Shown piece after piece: positions 7,343 to 16,014 of a stretch of DNA of 64,000 bases. The notes under the pieces were generated by a model. The model made no database searches. It worked only from the letters and a program-made list of their open reading frames with translations, and was not told the origin of the DNA. The translations under genes were made by a program, and so were the position numbers. Source of the DNA: Deltaproteobacteria bacterium. GTDB lineage: Bacteria > Bdellovibrionota > UBA1018 > UBA923. The number at the start of each line of letters is the position of its first letter. The first letter of the stretch is position 1. The DNA is taken from positions 1 to 64,000 of the forward strand of contig JACPKS010000001.1 in the NCBI GenBank assembly GCA_016186905.1, in the 5' to 3' direction.

Positions 7343-8573
7343 CTGCTGCCTCCGCAGAAGACTCTTCTGAACTCCAAGAGGTCTCTGGAAAAAGTCTTCG
7401 GACTTCGCCGTGTCCGATTAGATTATTCAATATCGTAAAGTTTTTTGCTTCGTATCTAATCCGTCCAGCCACAATTGCAGGGTGAATTTCGAGTTTTTTT
7501 GCAAACTCAATTACCGCTTCATGCGTCCTCTGTCGAAATGCAACGCTTCTTGTCCAGATGGCACGAGGAATTAGTGTCTCTCTAGTTATTCGATCCGCTT
7601 CCTTTTCATAGGGATCGTCACTCGCATCAATGTCGAGATCGTCAAAGAAAGTTCTATCTGAATCCTTTAAATGTTTTCCGACGTGAACCAACTCATGAAT
7701 CAAGTTGTACCAAAACGCATCAATACGATCATAACGAAGAGTAAGACCAACAACCGGATAGCCTCGACGAGAAAGAATGGCTGCGCCGTCTAGGCGGGTT
7801 TTGGGAAGATGCGGCTCAATCAGCAAAATGATTCCGTGTTTTGCTAAAAGCTCCCTGGCAAGTAGTGGCCCCTGACTAAAATGGCTGAGCCTTACTACTT
7901 TAGATAGAAACTCTTCGTCGATCAGCTTGGGATTGAACTCATTGGGAACACTTACTGTGTCGGCTCGCAGTAAGATGCGCGCCGTCCAAGCAAATAGGGC
8001 GTATTTGTCCATTTCCTTGCCCGAACGCTCGTGCACAGATTTACGCCATTTTGCGGGAGCAGGGATAAATCCATTTAGCGGTTTTAAAAAATCCGAAATA
8101 AGACTCTGAGCTGCCGCCTTGAGATTGCTGCTTTTTGTTGAAATCCATCCCCGACGCGCCATCTCGCGCAGAGGAAACTTTTCATACTCTAATCCGGCAG
8201 AGTCTGACTTTTCTGTTTGTTTAAGAAGTATGTCGGCAGGAATTCCTAATCCCGAATTCAGTGCGCGGATCATTTGCAAAGTGAGAGAACGACGTCCCGA
8301 TAGAACTTCGGAAACCTTGCTTCGACTTCCAATGTAAGGAACGAGGTCTCCCTGGCTCAGGCTCTGTTCTTCCATTCTAAAGCGAATGGCCTCAATGGGG
8401 TCTGGGGTGCGAAACTCGAAACGCTTCTGTTCATAGTTTTGAACAAGCATCGAAAGAAGCGCAAGGCTGTCGCCCTCAGGTGAGCCCTTCTTCGGGTCGA
8501 GCTCAACAAGGCGTTCGATTTCTGCAAGGTATTCACGATACTGATTTTCGGAAGTAATAAGTTTAGTTTTCAT
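7335..8573 (-). CDS. HigA-type antitoxin fused to ImmA/IrrE metallopeptidase
   Basis: A 412-residue two-domain protein. Residues about 1-115 match HigA: helical N-terminus, then an XRE-type helix-turn-helix (MEEQSLSQGDLVPYIGSRSK, followed by VSEVLSGRRSLTLQM). Residues about 200-370 are an ImmA/IrrE-like zinc peptidase with HELVH (in LIHELVHVGKHL) as the HExxH motif and a downstream EADRITRE helix for the third ligand. ImmA-type proteases cleave repressors in response to stress, so a self-contained sensor-repressor-protease is plausible. I prefer the ATG at 8573; a GTG at 8582 is possible. It follows higB by 12 bp and overlaps the Beta-protein gene. Confidence 0.85.
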   Translation of the reverse strand: MKTKLITSENQYREYLAEIERLVELDPKKGSPEGDSLALLSMLVQNYEQKRFEFRTPDPIEAIRFRMEEQSLSQGDLVPYIGSRSKVSEVLSGRRSLTLQMIRALNSGLGIPADILLKQTEKSDSAGLEYEKFPLREMARRGWISTKSSNLKAAAQSLISDFLKPLNGFIPAPAKWRKSVHERSGKEMDKYALFAWTARILLRADTVSVPNEFNPKLIDEEFLSKVVRLSHFSQGPLLARELLAKHGIILLIEPHLPKTRLDGAAILSRRGYPVVGLTLRYDRIDAFWYNLIHELVHVGKHLKDSDRTFFDDLDIDASDDPYEKEADRITRETLIPRAIWTRSVAFRQRTHEAVIEFAKKLEIHPAIVAGRIRYEAKNFTILNNLIGHGEVRRLFPETSWSSEESSAEAADV

Positions 8574-8585
8574 AAGAATCACCAG

Positions 8586-8882
8586 TTACCGAGCAGCGTT
8601 ACGTTTGTCGTATTCACCGTGAGTTCCTACCCACTTGACGACCACCGTTCCGATGTTGAAAGAGACCTGCACCTCCAAGCGATACGAGTTTCCCTTCACA
8701 TTAAAAATTACAACTCTGTTGGCCAAGAAGCTGGCCGACGCATATCGCGCCTTGATATCCTGTGGACCCTTCCATTTGGTGTTCTCATCCGTAACTTCGG
8801 CAATCCATGCCTCCACCCAGCTACGAGTATCGGCGTGCTTTCTAACGAAAGCGTCTAAGCGTTCACGTCCAACAAGTTGCAT
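8586..8882 (-). CDS. HigB-family toxin (mRNA interferase)
   Basis: A 98-residue protein of the HigB toxin family (PF09907 type). It has the family pattern: LDAFVRKHADTRSWVEAWIAE, then TKWKGPQDIKARY, the strand VVIFNVKGNSYRLEVQVSF and the end VGTHGEYDK. Family members cleave mRNA on the ribosome. It is first in an operon with the HigA-ImmA fusion and the Beta-protein gene. The ATG at 8882 has AGGAAAAGG upstream and a strong promoter with operator-like dyads. Confidence 0.88.
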   Translation of the reverse strand: MQLVGRERLDAFVRKHADTRSWVEAWIAEVTDENTKWKGPQDIKARYASASFLANRVVIFNVKGNSYRLEVQVSFNIGTVVVKWVGTHGEYDKRNAAR

Positions 8883-8920
8883 GACCCTTTTCCTACTCTT
8901 CGCCTTAACTCATGTTTTAC

Positions 8921-8975
8921 ATTATACCCTGTTCCCAAAATGGGATCAAGACAAATGTTCCCATAATGGGAACAT
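8921..8975 (-). promoter_or_regulatory. higB promoter with two operator dyads
   Basis: On the minus strand, TTGATC (8944-8949), a 17-bp spacer and a perfect TATAAT (8921-8926) form a strong sigma-70 promoter. A perfect dyad, ATGTTCCCAT-A-ATGGGAACAT, lies upstream of -35 at 8955-8975. A second, TGTTCCCA-AAA-TGGGATCA, fills the -35/-10 spacer at 8930-8948. The arrangement is typical of autorepression by an XRE repressor, here the HigA-like domain (inference). Confidence 0.75.
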
Positions 8976-9131
8976 CTAACAAAAATCAACCGGGCGGGCA
9001 ATGCTATTTTTTGCCAATAAGACCATTGGGTTACCTAGAGAGCGGGTGTCATTTTGCTGGTTTTGCCGGGAAAATCAACGTTTTACTGGAAACCCTTGCC
9101 TGTGCTAGTTGTCCGGCGAATCGGGGGCTCA

Positions 9132-9602
9132 ATGGATTTCTTTGAAAAAGAATGCGTACATCGCTGGAAGGCAAACGGTCTGCCTCGAAAGGGCTGGGAA
9201 CTGGTCGACGTCGAGGACACCGGGGACCTCACTTCGGAATGTGAATGGTGCGGAACTAGCATTCGCTACGTTCACCATATAGTCCATAAGACTCAGGGGC
9301 ACCGGTCGACGTGTGGCTGCGTTTGCGGAGAAAACCTCACGCAGGACTACGTCGGCCATCGCGCAAAGGAAAAGATGCTGCGAAAGACCGCCAGCATGTC
9401 GAAGCGCTGGCTCACAAGTCCAAGATGGCGTCAGAGCGAAAGGGGTAACATCTACAGACGGGATCAGGCCGTGCAGGTGTTGCTCTATAAGAAGGGTGCA
9501 AATTGGGGCATCAAGGTCGGCGAGGATTGGGGAACAAGAACTTATCCAAGTCTAGACCAAGCCAAGATAGCTGCGTTACGCCTTCTCAATGAACGCCCCT
9601 AA
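9132..9602 (+). CDS. Hypothetical protein with paired cysteines
   Basis: A 156-residue protein with no recognised family. It begins MDFFEKECVHRWKANGLPRK and contains CEWCGTSIRYVHHIVHKT followed by STCGCVCGENL near residues 39-75. The Cys/His set suggests a zinc-binding module. The C-terminal part is basic and Trp-rich. The ATG at 9132 is chosen because GGGGG lies just upstream; the open frame extends further up but without a good start. It is the last gene of the island before tRNA-Ser. Confidence 0.6.
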   Translation: MDFFEKECVHRWKANGLPRKGWELVDVEDTGDLTSECEWCGTSIRYVHHIVHKTQGHRSTCGCVCGENLTQDYVGHRAKEKMLRKTASMSKRWLTSPRWRQSERGNIYRRDQAVQVLLYKKGANWGIKVGEDWGTRTYPSLDQAKIAALRLLNERP

Positions 9603-9777
9603 TGAGAGGCACGCGATATTCTGACTCAGCCACCGCTCAGCCAAAACTCAGCTCACAACGCTTATAACGGCTGATCCCGAGTGACGGTTCCCTTGGAGCG
9701 ACGCCGGTAAACTCCCGACGCCATTAGTTTTTGATTTTGGATTGTTACTGCGATTTACGAGAAAGCCCGAATTGTAA

Positions 9778-9871
<94 letters not shown>

Positions 9872-10193
9872 GCTGAAGGATTTACGACGGATTCTCAGTG
9901 GCTAGCATACGCGCAGTTTCCCGTCCACTTCCGAGGGCGAACGAAAAAGGTGTTCGAGAACGACAGATCACCGAGAGGCATCGCGAGTCTGTCTGAAAAA
10001 TCGCCGGACCTCATTATTCCGCGCGTTTCAAATGGACATTCATAATGTTGACTATTTCGATTTAGTAAAGAAAAAAACTGTAGACAACCATCTACACTAT
10101 TTTGTATTTAACTTGCAATTATAACTAGTTAACTCAATATAGTGTCTGACTATACTGCTTTGCAAAAACGCCTAAAAATGATAGAACCCTCCC
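9872..10193 (+). promoter_or_regulatory. AT-rich intergenic region with candidate promoter
   Basis: There is no gene in this 322-bp gap. The right part is strongly AT-rich. A possible promoter for the secreted-protein pair is TTAACT (10129-10134), 16 bp, TATACT (10151-10156). A TGTAGA/TCTACA hairpin (about 10079-10096) precedes it. Confidence 0.35.
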
Positions 10194-10892
10194 ATGCCGC
10201 TTTTGCGCTCACTCCGCAATCTTCTGGGACTCGCTTTGATCCTGACGTTCTGTTCAGCGGCGCAAGCCCAAGAGATGGTCCACGTGGGAGCAGGCGAACC
10301 AACACTTCCGCTGGATCTTCGTGGAAAAATCCTCGAAGACCGCCGCACGGGAGACGAGCTTCTTCTTCTGTGCACCCACGCCGACGATCAGGGCATCTGC
10401 CGCCGCATGCGATTCGCTCTCGAGACTCGCGAAGGACAAGACGAATGGATCGGACCGGAATACGACTTCGATGACATCCACCATTTCAGTCAGGACGCGA
10501 GCGGCGTGCTTCCGCGACAGGAGCGCGAAGAGCTGCCGCGTTTTTTCAGCGTGACCGAAAAGACCGTTCACTTGATCGCGAAACACGAGGTCGCGGGCAT
10601 GATGGGATTCTGGATCGTCGGAGGCGCAGGAATGTGCGTCTTCAACGTGGGAAGCGCCTTGTTTTTCACCGCGCCGGCGATCGTGCTCGGCGCGGACGTC
10701 GCCAAAGCGCCGTTCGTATACGGCGGCATCGGGCTCAAGCGGCTCGTCCAACATCTCGCCCTCCGCATGAAAGAACGCCAGATCGAGCGTGGACTGCAAG
10801 ACATTCTCGCCAAGCAGTGGAACCGCGTAGTGCCTCGAAGGATTCCGCATCGCAGGTTCCAGCGAATCGTGGAGGCCATCCGTGCTTCGTAA
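10194..10892 (+). CDS. Secreted/membrane hypothetical protein, paralogue A
   Basis: A 232-residue protein with a clear signal peptide (MPLLRSLRNLLGLALILTF, cleavage near AQA-QE). After it comes ILEDRRTGDELLLLC, then two hydrophobic stretches near residues 130-165 (GMMGFWIVGGAG and ALFFTAPAIVLGAD), and a basic C-terminus. I do not recognise a family. The next gene is a paralogue, sharing EDRRTGD, a Cys shortly after it, and the hydrophobic/KAPF-like segment. The two overlap by 11 bp and are likely co-transcribed. Confidence 0.72.
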   Translation: MPLLRSLRNLLGLALILTFCSAAQAQEMVHVGAGEPTLPLDLRGKILEDRRTGDELLLLCTHADDQGICRRMRFALETREGQDEWIGPEYDFDDIHHFSQDASGVLPRQEREELPRFFSVTEKTVHLIAKHEVAGMMGFWIVGGAGMCVFNVGSALFFTAPAIVLGADVAKAPFVYGGIGLKRLVQHLALRMKERQIERGLQDILAKQWNRVVPRRIPHRRFQRIVEAIRAS

Positions 10893-11499
10893 ACTTTCCG
10901 CGCTCATCCCTTTGCTGCTGGCCACGCGGGCCGCGCTCGCCTCCAATGCCTACGACCAGGCCGCGCAAGCCGTCGAGGATCGCCGAACCGGAGACCAGAT
11001 CGTGCTTCTCTGCGAGCAGCGCGAGGGCGATCAGGGCTGCGCGCGCTTTCGGTTTTACTCGTTCCCGAACGGCCTTTCGGATTACCGCAAACCGATCTCC
11101 AAAACGTTTGAACAGCCGGAACTCGCGCGCCTCGCGCGCGACGCGTCCGCGGCGTTCCCGGCTCCGCCTCATTCCCGCCCGCGTTTTTACGGCCTGGCCA
11201 GTGCCGTAGCCGACGAGATGTCTCAACTGGACGACGGTTCCCCTGTCCCCTATCTCGTCGGGATCCCGTTCTACGTCATCGCGGGATTCGTGGACATCGT
11301 GAAGTCGCCCTTCCTTTTCGCCGGCGACGCCATCGTCCATGGGACACGCATTGCCCGAATCCACCGCGACGAGCGGCGTTTCGAAGCGACGATTGAATCC
11401 ACGACGTACGAACACAAGAAACTCAACTGGTCGATCTCGAGCTTCGTGATCGGGCACCGGCGCTTTCTGAAACTCCGATCCGTGCTCGAACGGCTTTGA
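10882..11499 (+). CDS. Secreted/membrane hypothetical protein, paralogue B
   Basis: A 205-residue protein with a signal peptide (MLRKLSALIPLLLATRAALA) and the same early motif as its upstream neighbour: VEDRRTGDQIVLLCEQ, followed by GCARFRFYSF. A hydrophobic segment (YLVGIPFYVIAGFVDIVKSP) sits in the place of the upstream protein's membrane stretch. The tandem arrangement and overlap point to gene duplication. Function is unknown; an envelope location is likely. Confidence 0.72.
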   Translation: MLRKLSALIPLLLATRAALASNAYDQAAQAVEDRRTGDQIVLLCEQREGDQGCARFRFYSFPNGLSDYRKPISKTFEQPELARLARDASAAFPAPPHSRPRFYGLASAVADEMSQLDDGSPVPYLVGIPFYVIAGFVDIVKSPFLFAGDAIVHGTRIARIHRDERRFEATIESTTYEHKKLNWSISSFVIGHRRFLKLRSVLERL

Positions 11500-11607
11500 G
11501 GATTGCGGCCGCCATTTGACGTTTTGCCGGCAAGAGCTGCCTAGTCGCGCACGCAAAAGACCGCTGAGACCCTTCTGGAGCGCGGCAACACGGACGATAC
11601 AAATAGT

Positions 11608-13011
11608 ATGGGTCTTCCCCTGCAAACACCCGTTGAAGCGCGGCTGGAAACCTCGCCGCTGTGCGAATGCATCGAGCGGATTCTTGCCGCCTCCCGCGAG
11701 CTCGGGGCTTCGATCACCACGGACGAAGCCGAAAAAATGGCGTTTTTGGTCGCCAACGCCATGTCCACCCGCAATCGCGACTTTCACGACCTCGAGCACG
11801 CGTTGGCCATCTCTAGCGCGCGCACGGCGATCGGAAAATTAGCGGGGCTCTTCCATGACGTCGTCTATGTGCAGATCGACCGCGCAAGGCTTCCGGAGCT
11901 TAGCGCTCTCATCGCTCCTTGCATTCCGTCCGAAGAACTCTCGCTCAAGCTCACCGCGACTCTGCTCCGCGACAAAGACATCGCCACCCTCGCGACCGTC
12001 TTCGGCTTTAAAAAAGGCGTGGTAATCGGGCCATCGAGCGGGATCAACGAATTCTTAAGCGCGCTTGCGGCGTGGCGCGCGCTTAAGAAACACCTCAGGG
12101 CGCGCGATCTGCTGGGGATCGTCGCCTGCATCGAAGCGACCATTCCTTTCCGAACGCCGGCCGGCGACTGCCTCACCGCGGAGCTTGGCGCGCGCCTTCT
12201 CGCGGCGGGAAAAGCCGTAGGCGAAGACCTTCCCGCGCCGTTCGTCGAAAAAATTCTCAAAGCCGCGGTTGAGGTCGCGAATCAAGACGTCAGCGGATTC
12301 GCCGCGAGCGATCAGGGTCTCTTCGTCCATCAAAGCTGGGCGCTGTTGTACGAAACCAATCCCGAGCTTCAGCGAAGGTTTTACACGCTGGATGGCTACA
12401 TGGTCGCCATTCACAAGATGGATTCGTTTTTCAATGCGTTGAACGCCCCGAACGTCTTCCGCCACTACAAAGGTTTTCCGGCACAAGAAAATTACGCCGT
12501 TCTTTTCGATCGCGCGAGCTCCAACATCGCCGTCGGAAAACAATACACGGCGGTCAAACTCATCGAGGCGGCTCTTCTCACGGCGATCGCGGAGCAGACC
12601 GGCGGCCCGGTGCCCGCCGACTATTTTTACGGCGCGCGTCCGCGCTCGCGCGAAGCCAGGCACGCGAGACTCGAGGACGGTCTGCCGCCGATCCACGAGC
12701 TGCGGCCCTCGGCCCTGATCTATCCCGCGACTTGGCGCCTGCTGATCGAAGGACGCACCCATCGCTCCCGCTTCGACAATAAATCCTCGTACCTCGGCGC
12801 GTTCATCATTTCGAAGCTAAACGACGGCCGGGAGTTCAAGAATCTTTACGCGGCCGCCAAGGGGTACGCATCAGGCAAGAGCTCGCGCGCGACGTTGCTG
12901 GCGGAAATACCGCGGACCGTGCTCGCGCCCGTGCTCGACGCGCTCGCGCTGGTCGCGCCAGGGCGCAAAGACGCTTTCGCCCGGCTCAAACCGGCTCAAA
13001 CTGCGCGGTAA
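11608..13011 (+). CDS. HD-domain protein (putative metal-dependent phosphohydrolase)
   Basis: A 467-residue protein. The N-terminal region has an HD-type metal site: H60 and H64 in RDFHDLEHALAI, then H83-D84 in GLFHDVVYVQ, with a later Asp in VANQDVSGF as a candidate fourth ligand. This matches predicted HD-superfamily phosphohydrolases. The C-terminal 200 residues are unrecognised. The substrate cannot be told. It starts with ATG at 11608, lies 108 bp past the secreted pair, and its 3' end overlaps the convergent tryptophanase gene by 26 bp. Confidence 0.68.
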   Translation: MGLPLQTPVEARLETSPLCECIERILAASRELGASITTDEAEKMAFLVANAMSTRNRDFHDLEHALAISSARTAIGKLAGLFHDVVYVQIDRARLPELSALIAPCIPSEELSLKLTATLLRDKDIATLATVFGFKKGVVIGPSSGINEFLSALAAWRALKKHLRARDLLGIVACIEATIPFRTPAGDCLTAELGARLLAAGKAVGEDLPAPFVEKILKAAVEVANQDVSGFAASDQGLFVHQSWALLYETNPELQRRFYTLDGYMVAIHKMDSFFNALNAPNVFRHYKGFPAQENYAVLFDRASSNIAVGKQYTAVKLIEAALLTAIAEQTGGPVPADYFYGARPRSREARHARLEDGLPPIHELRPSALIYPATWRLLIEGRTHRSRFDNKSSYLGAFIISKLNDGREFKNLYAAAKGYASGKSSRATLLAEIPRTVLAPVLDALALVAPGRKDAFARLKPAQTAR

Positions 13012-14377
13012 AGTGACGCAAAAAGGGCGGATCGTACGTGAGCCGCAATCCGCGGATCGCGGTTTTACGGGCGACGAGCGCGCTCATTCCTTCCAATATG
13101 TAGTCGAAGTGGCTTTGCGTATACACGCGCCTTGGAAACGCCAGCCGCACGAGCTCCATCGCCGCCGGCCTGAACGCCCCATCCACGAATGCGCCGAACA
13201 TCGCCGAACCGATCTCGCAGGAGCGCACGCCTTCCAGGCGGTACAACTCGCACACGAGAGCCTGCCCCGGAAATCGCCCGGGCGGAATGTGGGGAAGAAA
13301 CGCCTTGGCGTCGATGTAGACCGCGTGCCCGCCCGGCGGCTGCATGGTTTGGATGCCGGCGCGATTCAGGCCATCGGCCATGTATTTCGAAACCGCGATG
13401 CGGTATTCGAGATAATCCTCATCCAGCACTTCCTTAAGCCCGACCGCGAGCGCTTCGAGATCGCGCGCCGCGAGCCCTCCGTAAGTGGGAAAGCCTTCCG
13501 TGAGGATGAGCTGATTGCGGAGATTTGAAAGCCACTCGTCGCTTTTGAGCGCGATGAACCCGCCGATGTTCACGAGCCCGTCTTTCTTGGCGCTCATCAG
13601 GCAGCCGTCGGCGAGGTCGAAAAACCCGCGCGCGATGTCGCGAACCCGCGCCGCGGCGAACCCCTCTTCGCGCAGCTTGATGAAATACGCGTTCTCGGCG
13701 AAGCGGCAGGCGTCGAGCATGAACGGAATCCCGTGGCGGCGGTAGATTTTCGACGCGCTCTCGATGTTCGCAAGCGAAACGGGCTGCCCGCCGCCGGTGT
13801 TATTCGTGATCGTCAGCATCCCGAAAGGAATGCGGCCGCGGTTTTCGGCGCAAAACGCATCAAGTCGCGCGAGATCGACGTTTCCCTTAAAGGGATGCCG
13901 GCTCTCGGGATCGCGCCCCTCGTCGATGACGAGATCGACCGCCTCCCCGCCCATGTGTTCGATATTCGCTCGCGTGGTATCGAAATGGTTGTTCGACGGG
14001 ATTTTCATGCCGGGCTTCACGAGCAGCGAGAACAGCAGCCGCTCGGCGGCCCGGCCTTGATGCGTCGGGATCACGAACGGATACCCGGTCACCTCGCGCA
14101 CGACCTTTTCGAAGCGCTGAAAGCTGCGAGAGCCGGCGTAAGACTCGTCAGCGACCATCATCGCGCCCCATTGCTCGGCGCTCATCGCGGTCGTGCCGGA
14201 ATCGGTGAGAAAGTCGAAAGTCACGTCGTCGGACTGAACGAGAAAAAGGTTATAGCCCGCACGCTTGAGGATGGCCTCGCGCTGCTCGAGCGTGCGACGC
14301 GAAAGCGGCTCGACGACCTTGATCTTGAACGGTTCGATGATCGTCCGGTGCGGGGCGCGATGTTTCGTTTCCGACAT
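12986..14377 (-). CDS. tnaA: Tryptophanase
   Basis: A 463-residue PLP enzyme of the beta-eliminating lyase family that splits tryptophan into indole, pyruvate and ammonia. Family hallmarks are YNLFLVQSDDVTFDFLTDSGT, DDSYAG-like DESYAGSRSF, PTHQGRAAE, NNTGGGQPVS, SAKKDGLVNIGG (the PLP-binding Lys) and EGFPTYGGL. Near the C-terminus CEIGS carries Ile where tyrosine phenol-lyases have the substrate-binding Arg, which favours tryptophanase over TPL. The ATG at 14377 has TAGGAG upstream; the open frame beyond it is not coding. No TnaC-type leader fits in the 28-bp gap to the divergent gene, and no permease is adjacent. Confidence 0.92.
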   Translation of the reverse strand: MSETKHRAPHRTIIEPFKIKVVEPLSRRTLEQREAILKRAGYNLFLVQSDDVTFDFLTDSGTTAMSAEQWGAMMVADESYAGSRSFQRFEKVVREVTGYPFVIPTHQGRAAERLLFSLLVKPGMKIPSNNHFDTTRANIEHMGGEAVDLVIDEGRDPESRHPFKGNVDLARLDAFCAENRGRIPFGMLTITNNTGGGQPVSLANIESASKIYRRHGIPFMLDACRFAENAYFIKLREEGFAAARVRDIARGFFDLADGCLMSAKKDGLVNIGGFIALKSDEWLSNLRNQLILTEGFPTYGGLAARDLEALAVGLKEVLDEDYLEYRIAVSKYMADGLNRAGIQTMQPPGGHAVYIDAKAFLPHIPPGRFPGQALVCELYRLEGVRSCEIGSAMFGAFVDGAFRPAAMELVRLAFPRRVYTQSHFDYILEGMSALVARKTAIRGLRLTYDPPFLRHFTAQFEPV

Positions 14378-14405
14378 AGTCACTCCTAAGCTATCATTAA
14401 AGAGA

Positions 14406-15836
14406 ATGCGGGTATCCGTCAAACGCCGATCAGCCGCCGGATTTTCGACTTTTATGTTCGTCCTTTTGATGGCCGCTCGGACGATCGCAGCCGACGCGAT
14501 CCCGGCGCCCCCGCGCGCGCTTGCGCGCCCCGAGATTCTCTTGGGTTGGATCGACTCGTTGGGAAACCTGAAGTACGACGCCGTCACCTCCGCGGATTGG
14601 ATTTTGTCGTACAGAACCCCGAGCTCGACGATCAAGACGCCGGCGCTGAGACTCACCATCAAGAGCGGGTTTCCTCAAAGCTGGGAACCGGAACTTCTTT
14701 CGAGCGAGGGCGCGACCGTCATCTCTCCTCCCCGCAAAGGCCATACCGGCATGGTCGTCGAGCTTCGCTCCACAAGAGCGACGCTGCGGTATCGCTTCAC
14801 CGACTCAAAAGAAGACTTCCACGAGATCTCGCTTGTGATCCGGGTGGAGATGAAAAACGTCTTTACGTTCTCGACTCCCGAGTGCGAAAAGATGGGCCTG
14901 CGCCTTGCGGTTCAGCGCAACGAGGCGAAGCACCTCTATCTGGGAGTGAGTTGCATCGAAAACGCCGACTCCATCGACCTCTACTTTTTCCGTTCCGAAG
15001 ACAGCAAATGGAACCCGAACATGGATATCGCGAAATCCGACCCTGAAAACAAGGCGACCGAGTTCAAGTTCCGCATCCTCATACCCAAGGAGGAGGTGAT
15101 CTATTCCAAGGCGATCCTTGCCGGAGGTACTGCCGACGAGGCCGGCGGCCTGACCGAATACGCGATCCTCTACACGCCCAAGATCCCGCCGCAGCGGTTT
15201 TACGCCAGCGCCGGTGTCGGCCCGACCGTCTACAAGACTTACAGAGAGAGCGCCACCGGCGTAAATCTCACGCAATACAGCATGACCGGCAAGGTGAGCG
15301 CGGGATACCGGCTCATTCCCAAAGTGCTCGACGTCGCGTTCAACATGTTCGGAAACCTTTTCACGCTGTCCCACTCGCCAACCGCGTTTCCCGACGGCTC
15401 GGAGCTTCCGCCGGCCCGTTTTTACGGCATCAACGGCCGTATCGGATACCGCCTGCCGATCGATCTCGGCGCGACTGAATTTCTGTTTCTTACCGGCTGG
15501 TACTTCTGGGGCATGACCGTCACCGCACCCAGCCCGGCGAGCACCTACGGCGTGAAACAGCTCAACGGGCCGCAGCTTTTTTTCATGGTTTCGCGAACGG
15601 CAAAGGGCCAAATCGGCTACTGGGGACACACCAAGCTCGCTTTGATCTCAGACCGGGTTCGCTTAAACGACATCAGAAACCGCGAGATCGCCATCGGCGG
15701 CGGCGTGCAACTTTCGGCGAAACAAAAAAACCCGTTCGCCCTCACTCTCGACATCGCCCATGCGCGCTTTTTCAACGACGACAACGGCATGACCCTGCTC
15801 TCGATCAGCGTCGGCGTGCAGAAGAACATCTGGTAA
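14406..15836 (+). CDS. Secreted hypothetical, probable outer-membrane beta-barrel
   Basis: A 476-residue protein with a signal peptide (RRSAAGFSTFMFVLLMAART, cleavage after IAA or nearby). Residues about 30-260 form a soluble region; from about 270 the sequence alternates short amphipathic strands with aromatic ends (FYASAGVGPTVYKTY, VSAGYRLIPKVLDVAF, FYGINGRIGYRL, LLSISVGVQKNIW), which looks like a beta-barrel with a C-terminal aromatic residue. No family is recognised. It is divergent from tnaA. The ATG at 14406 gives the signal peptide directly; upstream in-frame ATGs overlap tnaA. Confidence 0.72.
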   Translation: MRVSVKRRSAAGFSTFMFVLLMAARTIAADAIPAPPRALARPEILLGWIDSLGNLKYDAVTSADWILSYRTPSSTIKTPALRLTIKSGFPQSWEPELLSSEGATVISPPRKGHTGMVVELRSTRATLRYRFTDSKEDFHEISLVIRVEMKNVFTFSTPECEKMGLRLAVQRNEAKHLYLGVSCIENADSIDLYFFRSEDSKWNPNMDIAKSDPENKATEFKFRILIPKEEVIYSKAILAGGTADEAGGLTEYAILYTPKIPPQRFYASAGVGPTVYKTYRESATGVNLTQYSMTGKVSAGYRLIPKVLDVAFNMFGNLFTLSHSPTAFPDGSELPPARFYGINGRIGYRLPIDLGATEFLFLTGWYFWGMTVTAPSPASTYGVKQLNGPQLFFMVSRTAKGQIGYWGHTKLALISDRVRLNDIRNREIAIGGGVQLSAKQKNPFALTLDIAHARFFNDDNGMTLLSISVGVQKNIW

Positions 15837-15850
15837 GAATCGAAAAGGCG

Positions 15851-15926
15851 TGGTGCCGACTTCCGGACTCGAACCGGAGACCTACGCTTTACGAAAGCGT
15901 TGCTCTACCAACTGAGCTAAGTCGGC
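15851..15926 (-). tRNA. tRNA-Thr (anticodon CGT)
   Basis: The minus strand folds into a standard cloverleaf: acceptor GCCGACT/AGTCGGC, discriminator A, encoded CCA, D-arm TAGCTCAGTTGGTAGAGCA, anticodon loop TTCGTAA and T-loop GGTTCGAGTCC. The anticodon CGT reads ACG (Thr). Confidence 0.97.
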
Positions 15927-16014
15927 TCCCGTTGCAGTTTTAGGATAAAATGCAGGCAAGCGCAAGCGCGTGGCTCCTTATTGCATCCCCTTCCAAGAGC
16001 GCCACATCCCCGCC

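Noticed and set aside
12986-14377. Tyrosine phenol-lyase assignment
   Set aside because: The CEIGS segment lacks the Arg typical of TPL at that position; overall similarity is closer to tryptophanase.
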